Assembly (NCBI RefSeq): GCF_004571135.1
Contig: NZ_SPSB01000003.1
Span: 496,001-560,000 of the forward strand
Direction: 5' to 3'
Source: Algoriphagus kandeliae
Lineage (GTDB): Bacteria; Bacteroidota; Bacteroidia; Cytophagales; Cyclobacteriaceae
Length of the DNA stretch: 64,000 nucleotides
Shown piece after piece: positions 34,685 through 43,961 of the stretch. The position numbers were made by a program, and so were the translations under genes. A model generated the notes under the pieces. The model was not told the origin of the DNA and did no database searches. It saw nothing but the letters and a program-made list of their open reading frames with translations. Every line of letters begins with the position of its first letter. Positions within the stretch are counted from its first letter, which is position 1.

Positions 34685-35827
34685 ATGAGAGACATAAATA
34701 ATTTCAAAGCCGGGAAATGGGTCAATAGACTAGATTACAAAAGTTTCAGTCCCGAAAAAATAAATGAAGAATGGGTCATTTCTGATCCGGCCTTGACAAA
34801 CTTACTCAGCAATGCAGATCGAAGTCTGGGAAAATTGGATGCATTTTCGGACCTAGTGCCAGATATTGACTTCTTTATCAAAATGCATATCACGAAGGAA
34901 GCAACTGTTTCCAGTAAAATTGAGGGTACTCAAACCTCTTTTCAAGAAGCTTTGGTAAAAGAAAAAGATTTGGATCCTGAGCGAAGAGATGATTGGAAAG
35001 AAGTACAAGCTTACATCTCGGCTATGAAACAGGCAATTGACGAAATGAAGCAACTTCCACTTTCCAGTCGATTAATCAAACGAACACATGCTACCTTACT
35101 TAGCGGAGTAAGGGGAAAGGAAAAACTTCCAGGGGAATTCCGCTCAAGTCAAAACTGGATCGGGCCAAGCTTAAAGCATGCTATTTTCGTTCCCCCTACC
35201 CATGAGGAAATTCCCGAATTGATGAGTGATTTGGAATATTTCCTTCATTCAGACCAAACCTTACCTCCAAAAAATGTCCCTCACCTTATAAAAATCGCCA
35301 TTATTCACTATCAGTTTGAGACTATCCACCCATTTTTGGATGGAAATGGGAGAATCGGAAGACTATTGATTACCCTTTATCTTTTGGAAAAAGGATTACT
35401 TAAGAAACCAACTCTTTATCTATCGGCCTTTTTTGAGAAAAACCGTAGAGATTACTATAACTACCTTATGGATGTTAGAATAAAAAATGATCTAAAGAGT
35501 TGGTTAGATTTTTTTTTGATTGGAGTGATTGAAACAACCGAATCTAGCATAAACACCTTTCAAAGGATTATCGAACTCCGTAACAGGATAGAGCTGAATG
35601 AATTAAATAAATTGGGAAGGAAACAAGCCGAGGCAAAACGACTGATCAATGAACTCTATAAGCAACCTATCGTCGACGCTGGATTTGTTGCCGAGCAACT
35701 TGGGGTACATGCCTCAACAGCCAACCGCTTAATCAAAGACTTTGAAAATTTGGGAATTTTGACAGAGTTGACAGGATACAAACGAAACCGAATTTTTGCT
35801 TTTAAAGAGTATATTGATCTATTCTAA
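34685..35827 (+). CDS. Fic-domain protein (AMP transferase type) with winged-helix C-terminus
   Basis: 380 residues. The inhibitory helix motif SSKIEG near residues 74-79 belongs to the [S/T]xxxE[G/N] type, placed before the Fic domain (class II). The active site HPFLDGNGRIGRLL is at about 217-230. The last 70 residues (LNELGRKQAEAK... AEQLGVHASTANRLIKDFENLGIL) form a winged helix-turn-helix. Such Fic proteins transfer AMP to a hydroxyl of a target protein and often control their own promoter. Operator-like repeats upstream support autoregulation. Target unknown. Confidence 0.9.
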   Translation: MRDINNFKAGKWVNRLDYKSFSPEKINEEWVISDPALTNLLSNADRSLGKLDAFSDLVPDIDFFIKMHITKEATVSSKIEGTQTSFQEALVKEKDLDPERRDDWKEVQAYISAMKQAIDEMKQLPLSSRLIKRTHATLLSGVRGKEKLPGEFRSSQNWIGPSLKHAIFVPPTHEEIPELMSDLEYFLHSDQTLPPKNVPHLIKIAIIHYQFETIHPFLDGNGRIGRLLITLYLLEKGLLKKPTLYLSAFFEKNRRDYYNYLMDVRIKNDLKSWLDFFLIGVIETTESSINTFQRIIELRNRIELNELNKLGRKQAEAKRLINELYKQPIVDAGFVAEQLGVHASTANRLIKDFENLGILTELTGYKRNRIFAFKEYIDLF

Positions 35828-35953
35828 AATCTGGATTTACACCTCCATTTCAGGTATTGTAAACTAGTCAAAAGAGATAAAATGAATAAGATAAGGATTT
35901 GATTCCTTGGTTAATCAAAGAAAGAAGTCTTCCAATTTTCGATTGAATTCAAT

Positions 35954-35990
35954 AAGGCCTTCAGAATATATTCCGAAGGCCTTTCTTTTT
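35954..35990. terminator. Bidirectional terminator
   Basis: AAGGCCTTCAGAA and TTCCGAAGGCCTT form a strong stem, flanked by a T-run on the right. It separates the Fic gene (+) from the membrane gene ending at 35991 (-). Confidence 0.75.
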
Positions 35991-36308
35991 TTAAACAAAA
36001 CGAGGTTTTTGAATCACCCGAATCACCAAGGAACCCATAAAAATGAGTAATCCATAAATCGTGGAAATCGTGCTATACTTTAATCCTCCCGCGATCATAG
36101 CTTGGTTAATATTTCCGCCAAAGGATTCAATTCCTTCAAACATCCCATAGAGTCCGATCACTTGACCGAGGATTCCGGTCGCTAAGGCAAAAATCCCCAG
36201 CTCCTTGGTCCATTCTGGAAATTTAAAGGCAGAGACTACTACTGCAATCAGTTGGAGAGTCAAAATACTCATGATAATAGGCCCTCCTGCAAAGAATAAA
36301 TCAATCAT
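35991..36308 (-). CDS. MotA/TolQ/ExbB-like small membrane protein
   Basis: About 105 residues from the ATG at 36308 (a longer frame to 36389 exists, but its start is less natural). Three hydrophobic segments: FFAGGPIIMSILTLQLIAVVV, LGIFALATGILGQVIGLYGMF and a C-terminal STIYGLLIFMGSLVIRV. The middle pair resembles the core helices of MotA/TolQ/ExbB channels, but at this length the protein lacks the usual cytoplasmic domain. Divergent from the LytTR gene 150 bp away. Function uncertain; an energiser subunit or a small scaffold are both possible. Confidence 0.7.
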   Translation of the reverse strand: MIDLFFAGGPIIMSILTLQLIAVVVSAFKFPEWTKELGIFALATGILGQVIGLYGMFEGIESFGGNINQAMIAGGLKYSTISTIYGLLIFMGSLVIRVIQKPRFV

Positions 36309-36458
36309 AGTTTTTTGGTTTTGGTACAGACCAAAATTACTTTGAATAGCCTCCAAAAGGTAAGCAATAAACCCTGCTAGACAAGTCAAAAACAGGATTT
36401 AAGAAATTCGGGATTCGGCAAAAACCGCTTCTCCGATCTATTTTACCTATTTTTAGCC

Positions 36459-37157
36459 ATGTCCAAGTTGATACGACTCGAAATCGCCTTTTGGCTGCTG
36501 ACTGCTTTTCTGATGGGACTCCTCGTTCAAGATGCCTTTTCCAGTTCCCAGGGAAGTTGGCTTGCAGGCTGCCTATTATTGATACCAACCTTGACCTTGC
36601 AAAAAGGAATTGCTTGGGCGTTGGACTTTTCAGGATTGAAACGAATTGTCCGACTTTTTTTAGTTGGGGTTTCATCCCTTTATTTGGCTTATCTAGCCAT
36701 TGCTTTTGTGTATTGGTATTTCTTGGGGTTCAACTCCAACTATTTTGAAAAATCCATCATCAACCCCATTCTCTTGTGGGTCATTATGGGTTTTTTTACT
36801 GGTCTAAATTTTTTCCTTTTTCGAAAAAAGGCAGAATCCAACACTACTCCCGAAACCATCAGCTTTTACAGTAATCGAAAGTTGGTTTCTCTGAAAGCCG
36901 AAGAAATAGTATTCATCGAAAGCCTAGGCGAATACACTTCCGTCCAATTAAAAAATGGCCAATCCTTGAAAAATGGCGTAAAAATCAGTGAATGGACAAA
37001 TCGTCTACCAAAGTTCCTGAGAGTACATCGATCCTTTTTAATCAATCCTGATTTTGCAATTTACAAGGGACAGGAAATCGAACTGAATGGGGAGTTTACC
37101 ATTCCCATTTCACGATCCTATAAAGAATTGACCAAGGAATATTTCCTAAAAGAATAA
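36459..37157 (+). CDS. Membrane-anchored LytTR-family transcription regulator
   Basis: 232 residues. Four hydrophobic segments in the first 120 residues (IAFWLLTAFLMGLLV, LLLIPTLTL, LFLVGVSSLYLAYLAIAFVYW, ILLWVIMGFFTGLNFF) precede a LytTR DNA-binding domain from about residue 138 (EIVFIESLGEYTSVQLKNGQ, FLRVHRSFLINPDFA). No response-regulator receiver is present, so the sensor is likely the membrane part itself. The promoter region is shared with the divergent MotA-like gene. Ends 11 bp from the convergent hydrolase gene. Confidence 0.85.
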   Translation: MSKLIRLEIAFWLLTAFLMGLLVQDAFSSSQGSWLAGCLLLIPTLTLQKGIAWALDFSGLKRIVRLFLVGVSSLYLAYLAIAFVYWYFLGFNSNYFEKSIINPILLWVIMGFFTGLNFFLFRKKAESNTTPETISFYSNRKLVSLKAEEIVFIESLGEYTSVQLKNGQSLKNGVKISEWTNRLPKFLRVHRSFLINPDFAIYKGQEIELNGEFTIPISRSYKELTKEYFLKE

Positions 37158-37168
37158 TCTCGCTATCT

Positions 37169-39619
37169 CTATTCAAAGGATATGCTCTCCAAATTCTTCA
37201 TAATCCCAACCTTATCTAATACAATCACTCCTACCTCCGATTGGTCGAAAATGAAGCGAATTTGATTCAAATTTTCGGGCTGAAAGGCTGGATTGAGGGC
37301 TCTGAGCTTTTGAAGATCAAACTGGTACAATTGGAAAACACTTTCCGTTTCGTCCTTATCATCCAAAAATTGGATTTTCATTACCCTAGACTTAATCAGT
37401 CGCTGCAAAGGTGAAAACTCGCTCAATAAAAAAGTTAAACGTTCACCTTGTTGATCGGTCAATTCTATGGTAAAATCAATTGGAGAAAGAGGCTTTTCTT
37501 CTTTGCTTTCCTTTTCCTCCTCTTTATTTTCTGATTCTTCGACTTGCTCCTCATCAACCTCGTTCTCTCCTACTGATTCATTCTCAAGTTCTTCTTCATT
37601 GGATTCATTCTTTTTGATCCACTTTCCACTCTTTTTTGGGTTGGAGCTTTCATTAGACTCAGCCAAGGAAAAAATCAAAACCGAACTAGAATCCGGTCTA
37701 AAGGTATTCTGTCCCAAACTTATCGTGTAGCTAGCTCTAACCGAATCCGACAATTGTGGCTTTGGACCTGATTCCCAATTCACACTATCCCCTCCAAATT
37801 CATCGTAATTCCATCCTAGAAAAAGGGCTCGCGTTCCTTTCAGACCATATTTTGGTATGACCTCTCCTTCTCTCCAAACAGTTAGATTCTCGCCTTTTGC
37901 TTTTCCTTCTTCAGTTAAACTGACCACATCAAAATCCTCATCAAAATTTGCCCAAAATTGACTCTTCGAATCTTCAAATTGACTGAGATAAATAGTCTCT
38001 GGAAGCCAATGACGGCCTTTTCGGGCATCTGCAAAAAGTGGCAAATAGTCTTCTTTTTTGAATAGGGTTGTTTCTAAAAAGGCACTGATATACACTTTAG
38101 CAATTTGCTCCTGCTCAGCTTCATCCATCAGTTGGTTTTTATTTAAAATTCCTGAAAATGTGGCCAACACATCATTATCTCCCCACCTGGTATTAAACTG
38201 TCCATGATTTGCCCCGGCAATGTAAATCCCAGCTTTAAAGCGATATGCAGAATCAGTAAAAGAAACACGCTCATATTGCTTAGCCGCATCGAAGGACTCT
38301 ACATCCGCATCCTGAGCTCCATGTATCCCCAAATAGCTAACATTTTCAATTTTGGTAAGGCTATTTCCTGGCTTATACTGTCCATCAACAGGAGCTATAG
38401 CTATGACAGACTGAATATCAAAATGGTAACCCAAAGGAATGCTCGCATCATCAGGATAAAAGTCCAATTGGTTGAGCATGGCTGCATGACCAACTGCCTC
38501 TCCCCCTCTGGAGTGACCAATCAAAGCCAATTTATCCATAGCGATTTGACCGGAAAGTTCATGCTGGGCATCTTCATTCCAAGCCTTCCACTGCTTCAGG
38601 TGTTCCAAAAGCAACCAAGCCCGGGCGTCATTTTCTCTTTCCAAGCCTTCCGGGATATCAGACCAAGATCCATTGATGAAATTCTCATCTACTGACACCA
38701 AAATTATTCCTCTCGAAGCTAAAAGTTCTCCTAGATAGGCATATCCGGGATCGGAGAAATCCTGCATGGGATGGTTACCATGAACAATCAAAACCAATGG
38801 AAAAGGTCCTTCACCTTTAGGCTTCCAAACCCGTCCATTTAAGGGCAACTCCCGATAATCAAATCCCCAAAAATGGGTTCTATACTTCCCGGAAAGTCCT
38901 TCCCAATGATCTAAGAATGCAGTACCATCCACGGAAGAAGTTTCGTACCGAACACCTTCAGCATATTCCTCTCTTCGAATATCTTTTCCAGAGCCATAGG
39001 TGAAATAATCCACTTCGAAGGAACCTGGGTTCGCTGGTGAATCTCCTTTGAGTAAGGGGATTTTATCCTCCGACAGTTTCGCAGCATTAATCACGGGTCT
39101 CATCTCCAAGCCCCGGATGGAAAGGAAGTATAGAAAAACCCCCACTCCTACAAGCCCTAGAGCAAATCCTAGAATCCCTACCACTTTTTTGGGAGTAGTC
39201 AAACGCTTGAAATGCCCATTTCTAAACAAGGAAATTCCCGCCCCTACTAGTGAAAAAACAACTACTAAATAAAAGACTAACCGTTCATCTTGAAGCCTTA
39301 CTACAAAAAGAAGCGGAATTGTTAGAAATAAAGCGATTTTATAGGGCCTTGGAATCTCATAAAACTGCTTTACTAGCCAAACACTCAAATAGGACCCCAA
39401 GAGAGCAAGTAAAACAATCACTGCTCCCAAGGCCATAATCCAAGGATCTTTAAAGTTTATGGTCGTCCCTAATACCTCGATTACAAAAAGGATAACCGAG
39501 CCGATGATTAATCCGACTGCAGCCCCTTTTACAGAAAATAATCCAGGTTTAATTTTTAGGAGTTTCTTACCAAGCCAGGTTTTTAATCTTAAAAAATAGG
39601 TTTTCAGGGTATGCTTCAT
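37169..39619 (-). CDS. Large membrane-anchored alpha/beta hydrolase with acidic insert
   Basis: About 816 residues from the ATG at 39619 (the frame extends to 39706 but MKHTLKTYFLRLK is the better start). Four membrane segments lie in the first 170 residues. The catalytic alpha/beta-hydrolase core follows: LVLIVHGNHPMQDF (oxyanion region), ALIGHSRGGEAVGH with the nucleophile serine, and ANHGQFN with a probable catalytic histidine. Around residue 670-710 there is a highly acidic Glu-rich stretch, then a beta-rich C-terminal domain. An extracytoplasmic esterase or lipase-like enzyme is likely; the substrate is unknown. The acidic segment is unusual for the family. Confidence 0.75.
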   Translation of the reverse strand: MKHTLKTYFLRLKTWLGKKLLKIKPGLFSVKGAAVGLIIGSVILFVIEVLGTTINFKDPWIMALGAVIVLLALLGSYLSVWLVKQFYEIPRPYKIALFLTIPLLFVVRLQDERLVFYLVVVFSLVGAGISLFRNGHFKRLTTPKKVVGILGFALGLVGVGVFLYFLSIRGLEMRPVINAAKLSEDKIPLLKGDSPANPGSFEVDYFTYGSGKDIRREEYAEGVRYETSSVDGTAFLDHWEGLSGKYRTHFWGFDYRELPLNGRVWKPKGEGPFPLVLIVHGNHPMQDFSDPGYAYLGELLASRGIILVSVDENFINGSWSDIPEGLERENDARAWLLLEHLKQWKAWNEDAQHELSGQIAMDKLALIGHSRGGEAVGHAAMLNQLDFYPDDASIPLGYHFDIQSVIAIAPVDGQYKPGNSLTKIENVSYLGIHGAQDADVESFDAAKQYERVSFTDSAYRFKAGIYIAGANHGQFNTRWGDNDVLATFSGILNKNQLMDEAEQEQIAKVYISAFLETTLFKKEDYLPLFADARKGRHWLPETIYLSQFEDSKSQFWANFDEDFDVVSLTEEGKAKGENLTVWREGEVIPKYGLKGTRALFLGWNYDEFGGDSVNWESGPKPQLSDSVRASYTISLGQNTFRPDSSSVLIFSLAESNESSNPKKSGKWIKKNESNEEELENESVGENEVDEEQVEESENKEEEKESKEEKPLSPIDFTIELTDQQGERLTFLLSEFSPLQRLIKSRVMKIQFLDDKDETESVFQLYQFDLQKLRALNPAFQPENLNQIRFIFDQSEVGVIVLDKVGIMKNLESISFE

Positions 39620-39785
39620 GGAAAAAAGAGGGTTAATTAAGTACTTGAAACAAAGGAAATTGAATAAACTCTTGCTGAAATAGGGTAATTTTTTGAGCAA
39701 AAGCAACTCTCTTCCAAAAAGCCAAAAAAATATCCTAACCCTTTAAGGCCTCAGGCTTAACTAACAAAATTCTTTCTTTACTCCT

Positions 39786-40439
39786 TTACTTCAACAAGGC
39801 CAAGCCCTCCTTTGCGGAAGCATCTCCCGGATTGTTGAGCAAAACTTTTTGAAATAATACTTTCGCTTCCCTGCTTTTTTGAAGCTGGAGTTTATTCCAA
39901 GCTAACAGCAAAAGCCCATCATAATCGAAAGGATACAGATTGACTACCTTTTCCAAATAAGGGTCAGCCTTGTCAAAATTTCCCCGATTGTAATAAATCA
40001 ACCCGAGTCGGTAGTTTACCAAGGAATTTTGCGGATCAATTTGTAGGATTTTGAGGTAGGTTTCCTCCACTTCAGCCCACATTCCCTGTACTGAAAGAGG
40101 AAGAACTAAACCCATTTTTGGCTCGATCGCATAAGGCTTGAGTCTTACTGCCTTTTGGTAGGATTCTATTGATTCTGCCAATTGACCCGCTTGGTACTGT
40201 AACCAACCTAAGCGAAGATTAATCTCATAGGAATCTGCTTGATACTGGGCTTGAAGCGCCTTGATTGCACCGGAAAAGTCACCCGAATTTTCCAGGGAAT
40301 AACTTTTCTGAAAAGCCTGCTCTAGATTTTCTTGAGCCCAAACCATTCCTAAGAATCCGAGAAAGAAAACCCAAAAAAGGGATATCCTCTTTAAATCCAG
40401 GAAAACGCGGATTTTTCTGAGTGTTGTTAAAATTTCCAT
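39786..40439 (-). CDS. TPR-repeat protein with N-terminal membrane anchor/signal
   Basis: 217 residues. A hydrophobic segment (ISLFWVFFLGFLGMVWAQ) acts as signal or anchor, followed by about five TPR repeats, for example NLRLGWLQYQAGQLAESIESYQKAVRLKP and VNYRLGLIYYNRGNFDKADPYLEKVVNLYP. Such proteins hold partners together in the periplasm. It is the last gene of the six-gene operon, overlapping the TPR/barrel gene by 13 bp. Confidence 0.8.
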   Translation of the reverse strand: MEILTTLRKIRVFLDLKRISLFWVFFLGFLGMVWAQENLEQAFQKSYSLENSGDFSGAIKALQAQYQADSYEINLRLGWLQYQAGQLAESIESYQKAVRLKPYAIEPKMGLVLPLSVQGMWAEVEETYLKILQIDPQNSLVNYRLGLIYYNRGNFDKADPYLEKVVNLYPFDYDGLLLLAWNKLQLQKSREAKVLFQKVLLNNPGDASAKEGLALLK

Positions 40440-41767
40440 GACAGTATTGCGGTTAGGGATTGATGTTGATAAGATTTTAGATTTTGATCTGCGGACAAAG
40501 GATCGGATTGGAATCGGCTACTATTCGAGAAATGAGTAAAATCCACTGTCAACTTCCAGTTGGTTTGAGGAAGAAAAATCAGTCTTCCTCCCCATCGTTG
40601 GTCGATTTGGTCCAATCGATTGAATACCACCACTCCTTGTTTGATAATGTAATTTTCAAGCTCCCCAAAAGTCCCATAGCCTTCTATCCAAAGAAAATTG
40701 GTCAGCTTGACTCCAATTTCCTGATTGAAAATCAATCGACTGGTAGAAGGAGCTTCACCTAATTTTTGATTTTGAAAACTTAGAACGGAGTAGGTGTAAA
40801 AATTCAGATTACCCATAGGGAAAAAGGTGAGCTGAAGATCTGATTGGAACTGCTGACCTCCGTTGATTTGTCCCGTGTAAATAGTGGCTCCGAGATCCAG
40901 GAAGCGGAGATTTTTAGAAATTCCACCAAATACCAACCAATCAAATTCCTGCATTCTTTCAGTTTGGATTTGTGTCTGAGGACTATTTCCAATGGATTGA
41001 ACTCGAAGAGAATCATAGGAAATAAAAAGGGCATGTCCTCCAAAAGTCAAATGAACACCCTTTCCTAAATAATAACCGACACTTGCCAAATATTGGAAAC
41101 TTGTAGACTTATTCGTGGAAGTCTGAATGGAAAGGCCTTCTGCTTGAGAATAAAAAAATTGAGTCGCTTGCAAATAGCTAACACCTTGATATAGTGTCAT
41201 TCTTGGACTCAACTGAAAATCCAAACCCAAAAATCCGTAATGGTGAAATTGTGGAATAATCTGATAACCCGAAGCTTGTTGATCAGCTGGCCCGGTGAAA
41301 TCATCCAAGACACGTTGATCCAAAAAACCCGTGTAATTATAGGCTAAATCCAAACCTTGAAGAGCGCTGACTTTTTCCGTGATAGTCCGCTTTTTAAGCT
41401 CGGTAGAAAATCCTTTTGCAAGCAAGCGAGCTTGGGATTTCCTTCCCGACCAGAGGTAGGAATAGTATAAATATTCCTCCACAAACGCTTCTTGACTTAC
41501 TTCCCTCGCTTTTTCAAAATGACTGGCAGCCTCTTGGTAATTTTCTCGCTCAAAAAAAGCTATCCCCAAGCGGACCCGGAGGTAATAAAAGTCAATACCT
41601 TGATCGAGTGCCTCAGTTCCCACCCGAATCAAACCATCCCAATCCTTATTTAGAAAGAGCGAATAAGTTTCCGCATCTATTTGGGATAAGCTATGCTTTT
41701 CCTGAGCTTGGATTCCCTCAAAAAAGCCTAGCATGATCAATATTGAAAGTATCAGTCGCATTCGCAT
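40427..41767 (-). CDS. TPR plus outer-membrane beta-barrel protein
   Basis: 446 residues. Signal peptide (LILSILIMLGFFEGIQAQ), then two or three TPR-like repeats to about residue 130 (IDFYYLRVRLGIAFFERENYQEAASHFEKA), then a beta-barrel of alternating hydrophobic strands (DLAYNYTGFLDQ, GVSYLQATQFF, LASVGYYLGKGVHLTFGGHALF) ending in a C-terminal aromatic (ILSWKF), the typical end of outer-membrane proteins. Resembles the YaiO/TPR-barrel architecture. Overlaps the urea-channel/M23 gene by 16 bp and the following TPR gene by 13 bp. Probably the outer-membrane exit of this operon's pathway; inferred from context. Confidence 0.78.
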   Translation of the reverse strand: MRMRLILSILIMLGFFEGIQAQEKHSLSQIDAETYSLFLNKDWDGLIRVGTEALDQGIDFYYLRVRLGIAFFERENYQEAASHFEKAREVSQEAFVEEYLYYSYLWSGRKSQARLLAKGFSTELKKRTITEKVSALQGLDLAYNYTGFLDQRVLDDFTGPADQQASGYQIIPQFHHYGFLGLDFQLSPRMTLYQGVSYLQATQFFYSQAEGLSIQTSTNKSTSFQYLASVGYYLGKGVHLTFGGHALFISYDSLRVQSIGNSPQTQIQTERMQEFDWLVFGGISKNLRFLDLGATIYTGQINGGQQFQSDLQLTFFPMGNLNFYTYSVLSFQNQKLGEAPSTSRLIFNQEIGVKLTNFLWIEGYGTFGELENYIIKQGVVVFNRLDQIDQRWGGRLIFLPQTNWKLTVDFTHFSNSSRFQSDPLSADQNLKSYQHQSLTAILSWKF

Positions 41768-43944
41768 ACCGCTTTAATGTTTTGTGAGCCCCTTTCAAAT
41801 TCAAAGGATTGTATTCCTCCCCTATCAATGACAAATTCAAATCGGGAGGTTTCTACAGTTTTCCCAAAAGAAGACTTACAGATAGCCCCTTTTAGAACGA
41901 GTGCTTTTTTGGAAAAACCCCTATTGTTGGCGGGATATTCCAATTCATATTCGGCTCGCAGATATTCATAAAATGGAGCCAGAAAATCCTGAAGGAAAAT
42001 GCGTCTAGGATTGAAAATCTGGTTAATCGGAAAGGTGTCTTTTAATTTTAACCCAGGTGTAAACCCGAAGCTTACTTTATAAGCAGAGAGATAAAACAGG
42101 TACAACAGGGATTTCCTTTTCCCTTCAAAATGAGTGAAATGAAGCATCAAATCATCCACTTTGAAATAAGCCTTGGACTTGGTCCTTTGGCAATAGAGAT
42201 ATTTATTTAGAAAATAATCTCGCTTAACTTCCCAAACTTCCTCTCCTTCAAAGGTTTTGAAGCGAATAGTTTCACCCACTACAAAAGCAAAGGCTTTTTT
42301 CATTTCAGGTTGGGCGGTCAGCGTGGATACCACGGAGTTTTTGGGAGGATTGGAATTGGACTGAAGTTCTTCCTTGCCCTTATATCGCACCAATACATCT
42401 GAAATAGGATAGTCAATAGTGCTTGAACCAATGTAGGGACTGGCTTGAATTTGAAAATGCAAATGAGGATAGGGTGAGTTTCCGGAATTCCCGCACTTCC
42501 CTACCACCTGTCCTTTTTCAACAGTATCTCCCGGTTTGACAGGGATAGAGCCTTTTTTCAAATGAGAAAGCTTGGAATACAAAAACTCCCCATGCTTGAT
42601 AATGACTGTATTTCCCCAATTTTCCTCCAGATTCCGAGTGCCAATGATATTATCTTCTATCTCATTGACCACCTTTTCGACCACTCCTTTGGCAGGGGCC
42701 AAAATATTCTTGTCAAAGCAATAATAATCCGACGAGTAATCCCCTTCGTTTCGATAAGTTCTGCCTTCCTCATCCCTAATTTCAAAATCCCAGGCATGCC
42801 GCCAATCATCCTTGTGGGTGTACTGTCCATTATGCCCTTGAGTCACAGTCCATTCTCCAAAAAATGGCAAATAGATAGGAATTGGACTGTTTTTACCAAA
42901 TCGCCTCATGAAATTATTGAAGGAATAGAGGTTCTTTTCAGGAGCATTTTGTTGCCAAAATATCGTACTCAAGCCTGCCCGATTATCCACTCGGAATTTC
43001 AAGGTGTAAAGCGTAATTAGCGTCACTACGTTGAATGGGAAAGAATGAACAGGGAGATAGAGGGGGTCCAAAACTTGCTGTAGCGAAACGGTCATCAAAA
43101 CAGCCAAGGGGATGATCAAAAGTAGCTGTATATAGCTACTTCGACTTGGAATAATAAAGTAACCCCCCAAGGCGATAGCGGTCAGGATGTAGTTAAATCC
43201 GATGTAACTGAAAGCGACTTCCGAGAAAGGAATTCCCAAAATGGAATAAAACAGGTAAGCGATATAAAATCCTACCAAGGAAAGCATGAAAGCAATGCGT
43301 GAGTAAATCAACAGTCCCAATGCAGCCACTAGACCTGCTAGCAAGGTTTGCTGAAAAAAAATGGCCCCCAAGGATAGAAAATAAGAGTGAAAAGACTCCG
43401 GCATTCCTAAATGTTGTACCCATTCATAAAATTCGATCAGGGGTTTGCCTCCAAGAGTATACAATTCATTCAACACATAAACACCCCGCTCACTGAGTCC
43501 CAAATCGGCAAACTGCCGAGCTGCCAATCGAAACATCCAGAAAATCAGGATAAAGGGAAGGCTAAGAAAAGGAAGTCCATATTTCCCCAAAACTCCCTCC
43601 AAGGTCACGGAAAGAAAGACGGACAAGATCCCGGAAAGTAAAACCAACAAGAAAAGAATTTGACTGGGTTCAAAGTAAATCCCTAAGCCTATGCCAACAA
43701 GCAAGGCGTTGAATCCATAAAAACCTTTTCGAATTAAGGTTTCCTCAAATCCTAGAACTTTTGCAGTAAGCATTGCGGCACTTACTGCCAATATACCGGA
43801 AAGCCCAACAAAAAGATCAATGAAAGTAACAAGGAGCAAAGCAATCCCAAATCCCTTATTATCAGAGAAAAAGACTTGTGCGTAGCTATTTGAAACGGCT
43901 ACCCCAAACCATTCGAGTTGCTTGATGAGTACCTTGACTTTCAA
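41752..43944 (-). CDS. Urea-transporter domain fused to an M23 metallopeptidase domain
   Basis: 730 residues. Residues about 1-330 are a polytopic membrane part with the duplicated urea-channel signature GFNALLVGIGLG (about 77-88) and GFNYILTAIALGG (about 246-258). Residues about 365-530 form an LytM/M23-type zinc peptidase domain: HAWDFE (H..D ligands), HGEFLYSKLSHL, GKCGNSGNSPYPHLHFQ with the HxH ligand. A beta-rich C-terminal region of about 170 residues follows. The peptidase ligands look complete. Fusion of a urea-type channel to a cell-wall-type peptidase is unusual. It is the fourth gene of the PqqD/ATP-grasp/decarboxylase operon, 17 bp from the decarboxylase and overlapping the next gene. 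Channel substrate may be urea or another small neutral amide. Confidence 0.82.
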   Translation of the reverse strand: MKVKVLIKQLEWFGVAVSNSYAQVFFSDNKGFGIALLLVTFIDLFVGLSGILAVSAAMLTAKVLGFEETLIRKGFYGFNALLVGIGLGIYFEPSQILFLLVLLSGILSVFLSVTLEGVLGKYGLPFLSLPFILIFWMFRLAARQFADLGLSERGVYVLNELYTLGGKPLIEFYEWVQHLGMPESFHSYFLSLGAIFFQQTLLAGLVAALGLLIYSRIAFMLSLVGFYIAYLFYSILGIPFSEVAFSYIGFNYILTAIALGGYFIIPSRSSYIQLLLIIPLAVLMTVSLQQVLDPLYLPVHSFPFNVVTLITLYTLKFRVDNRAGLSTIFWQQNAPEKNLYSFNNFMRRFGKNSPIPIYLPFFGEWTVTQGHNGQYTHKDDWRHAWDFEIRDEEGRTYRNEGDYSSDYYCFDKNILAPAKGVVEKVVNEIEDNIIGTRNLEENWGNTVIIKHGEFLYSKLSHLKKGSIPVKPGDTVEKGQVVGKCGNSGNSPYPHLHFQIQASPYIGSSTIDYPISDVLVRYKGKEELQSNSNPPKNSVVSTLTAQPEMKKAFAFVVGETIRFKTFEGEEVWEVKRDYFLNKYLYCQRTKSKAYFKVDDLMLHFTHFEGKRKSLLYLFYLSAYKVSFGFTPGLKLKDTFPINQIFNPRRIFLQDFLAPFYEYLRAEYELEYPANNRGFSKKALVLKGAICKSSFGKTVETSRFEFVIDRGGIQSFEFERGSQNIKAVCECD

Positions 43945-43961
43945 AACATTGCGGAATAAGA

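Noticed and set aside
38204..38695. 163-codon + strand frame inside the alpha/beta hydrolase gene
   Set aside because: It is antisense to the catalytic core of the hydrolase and shows no protein-like features.
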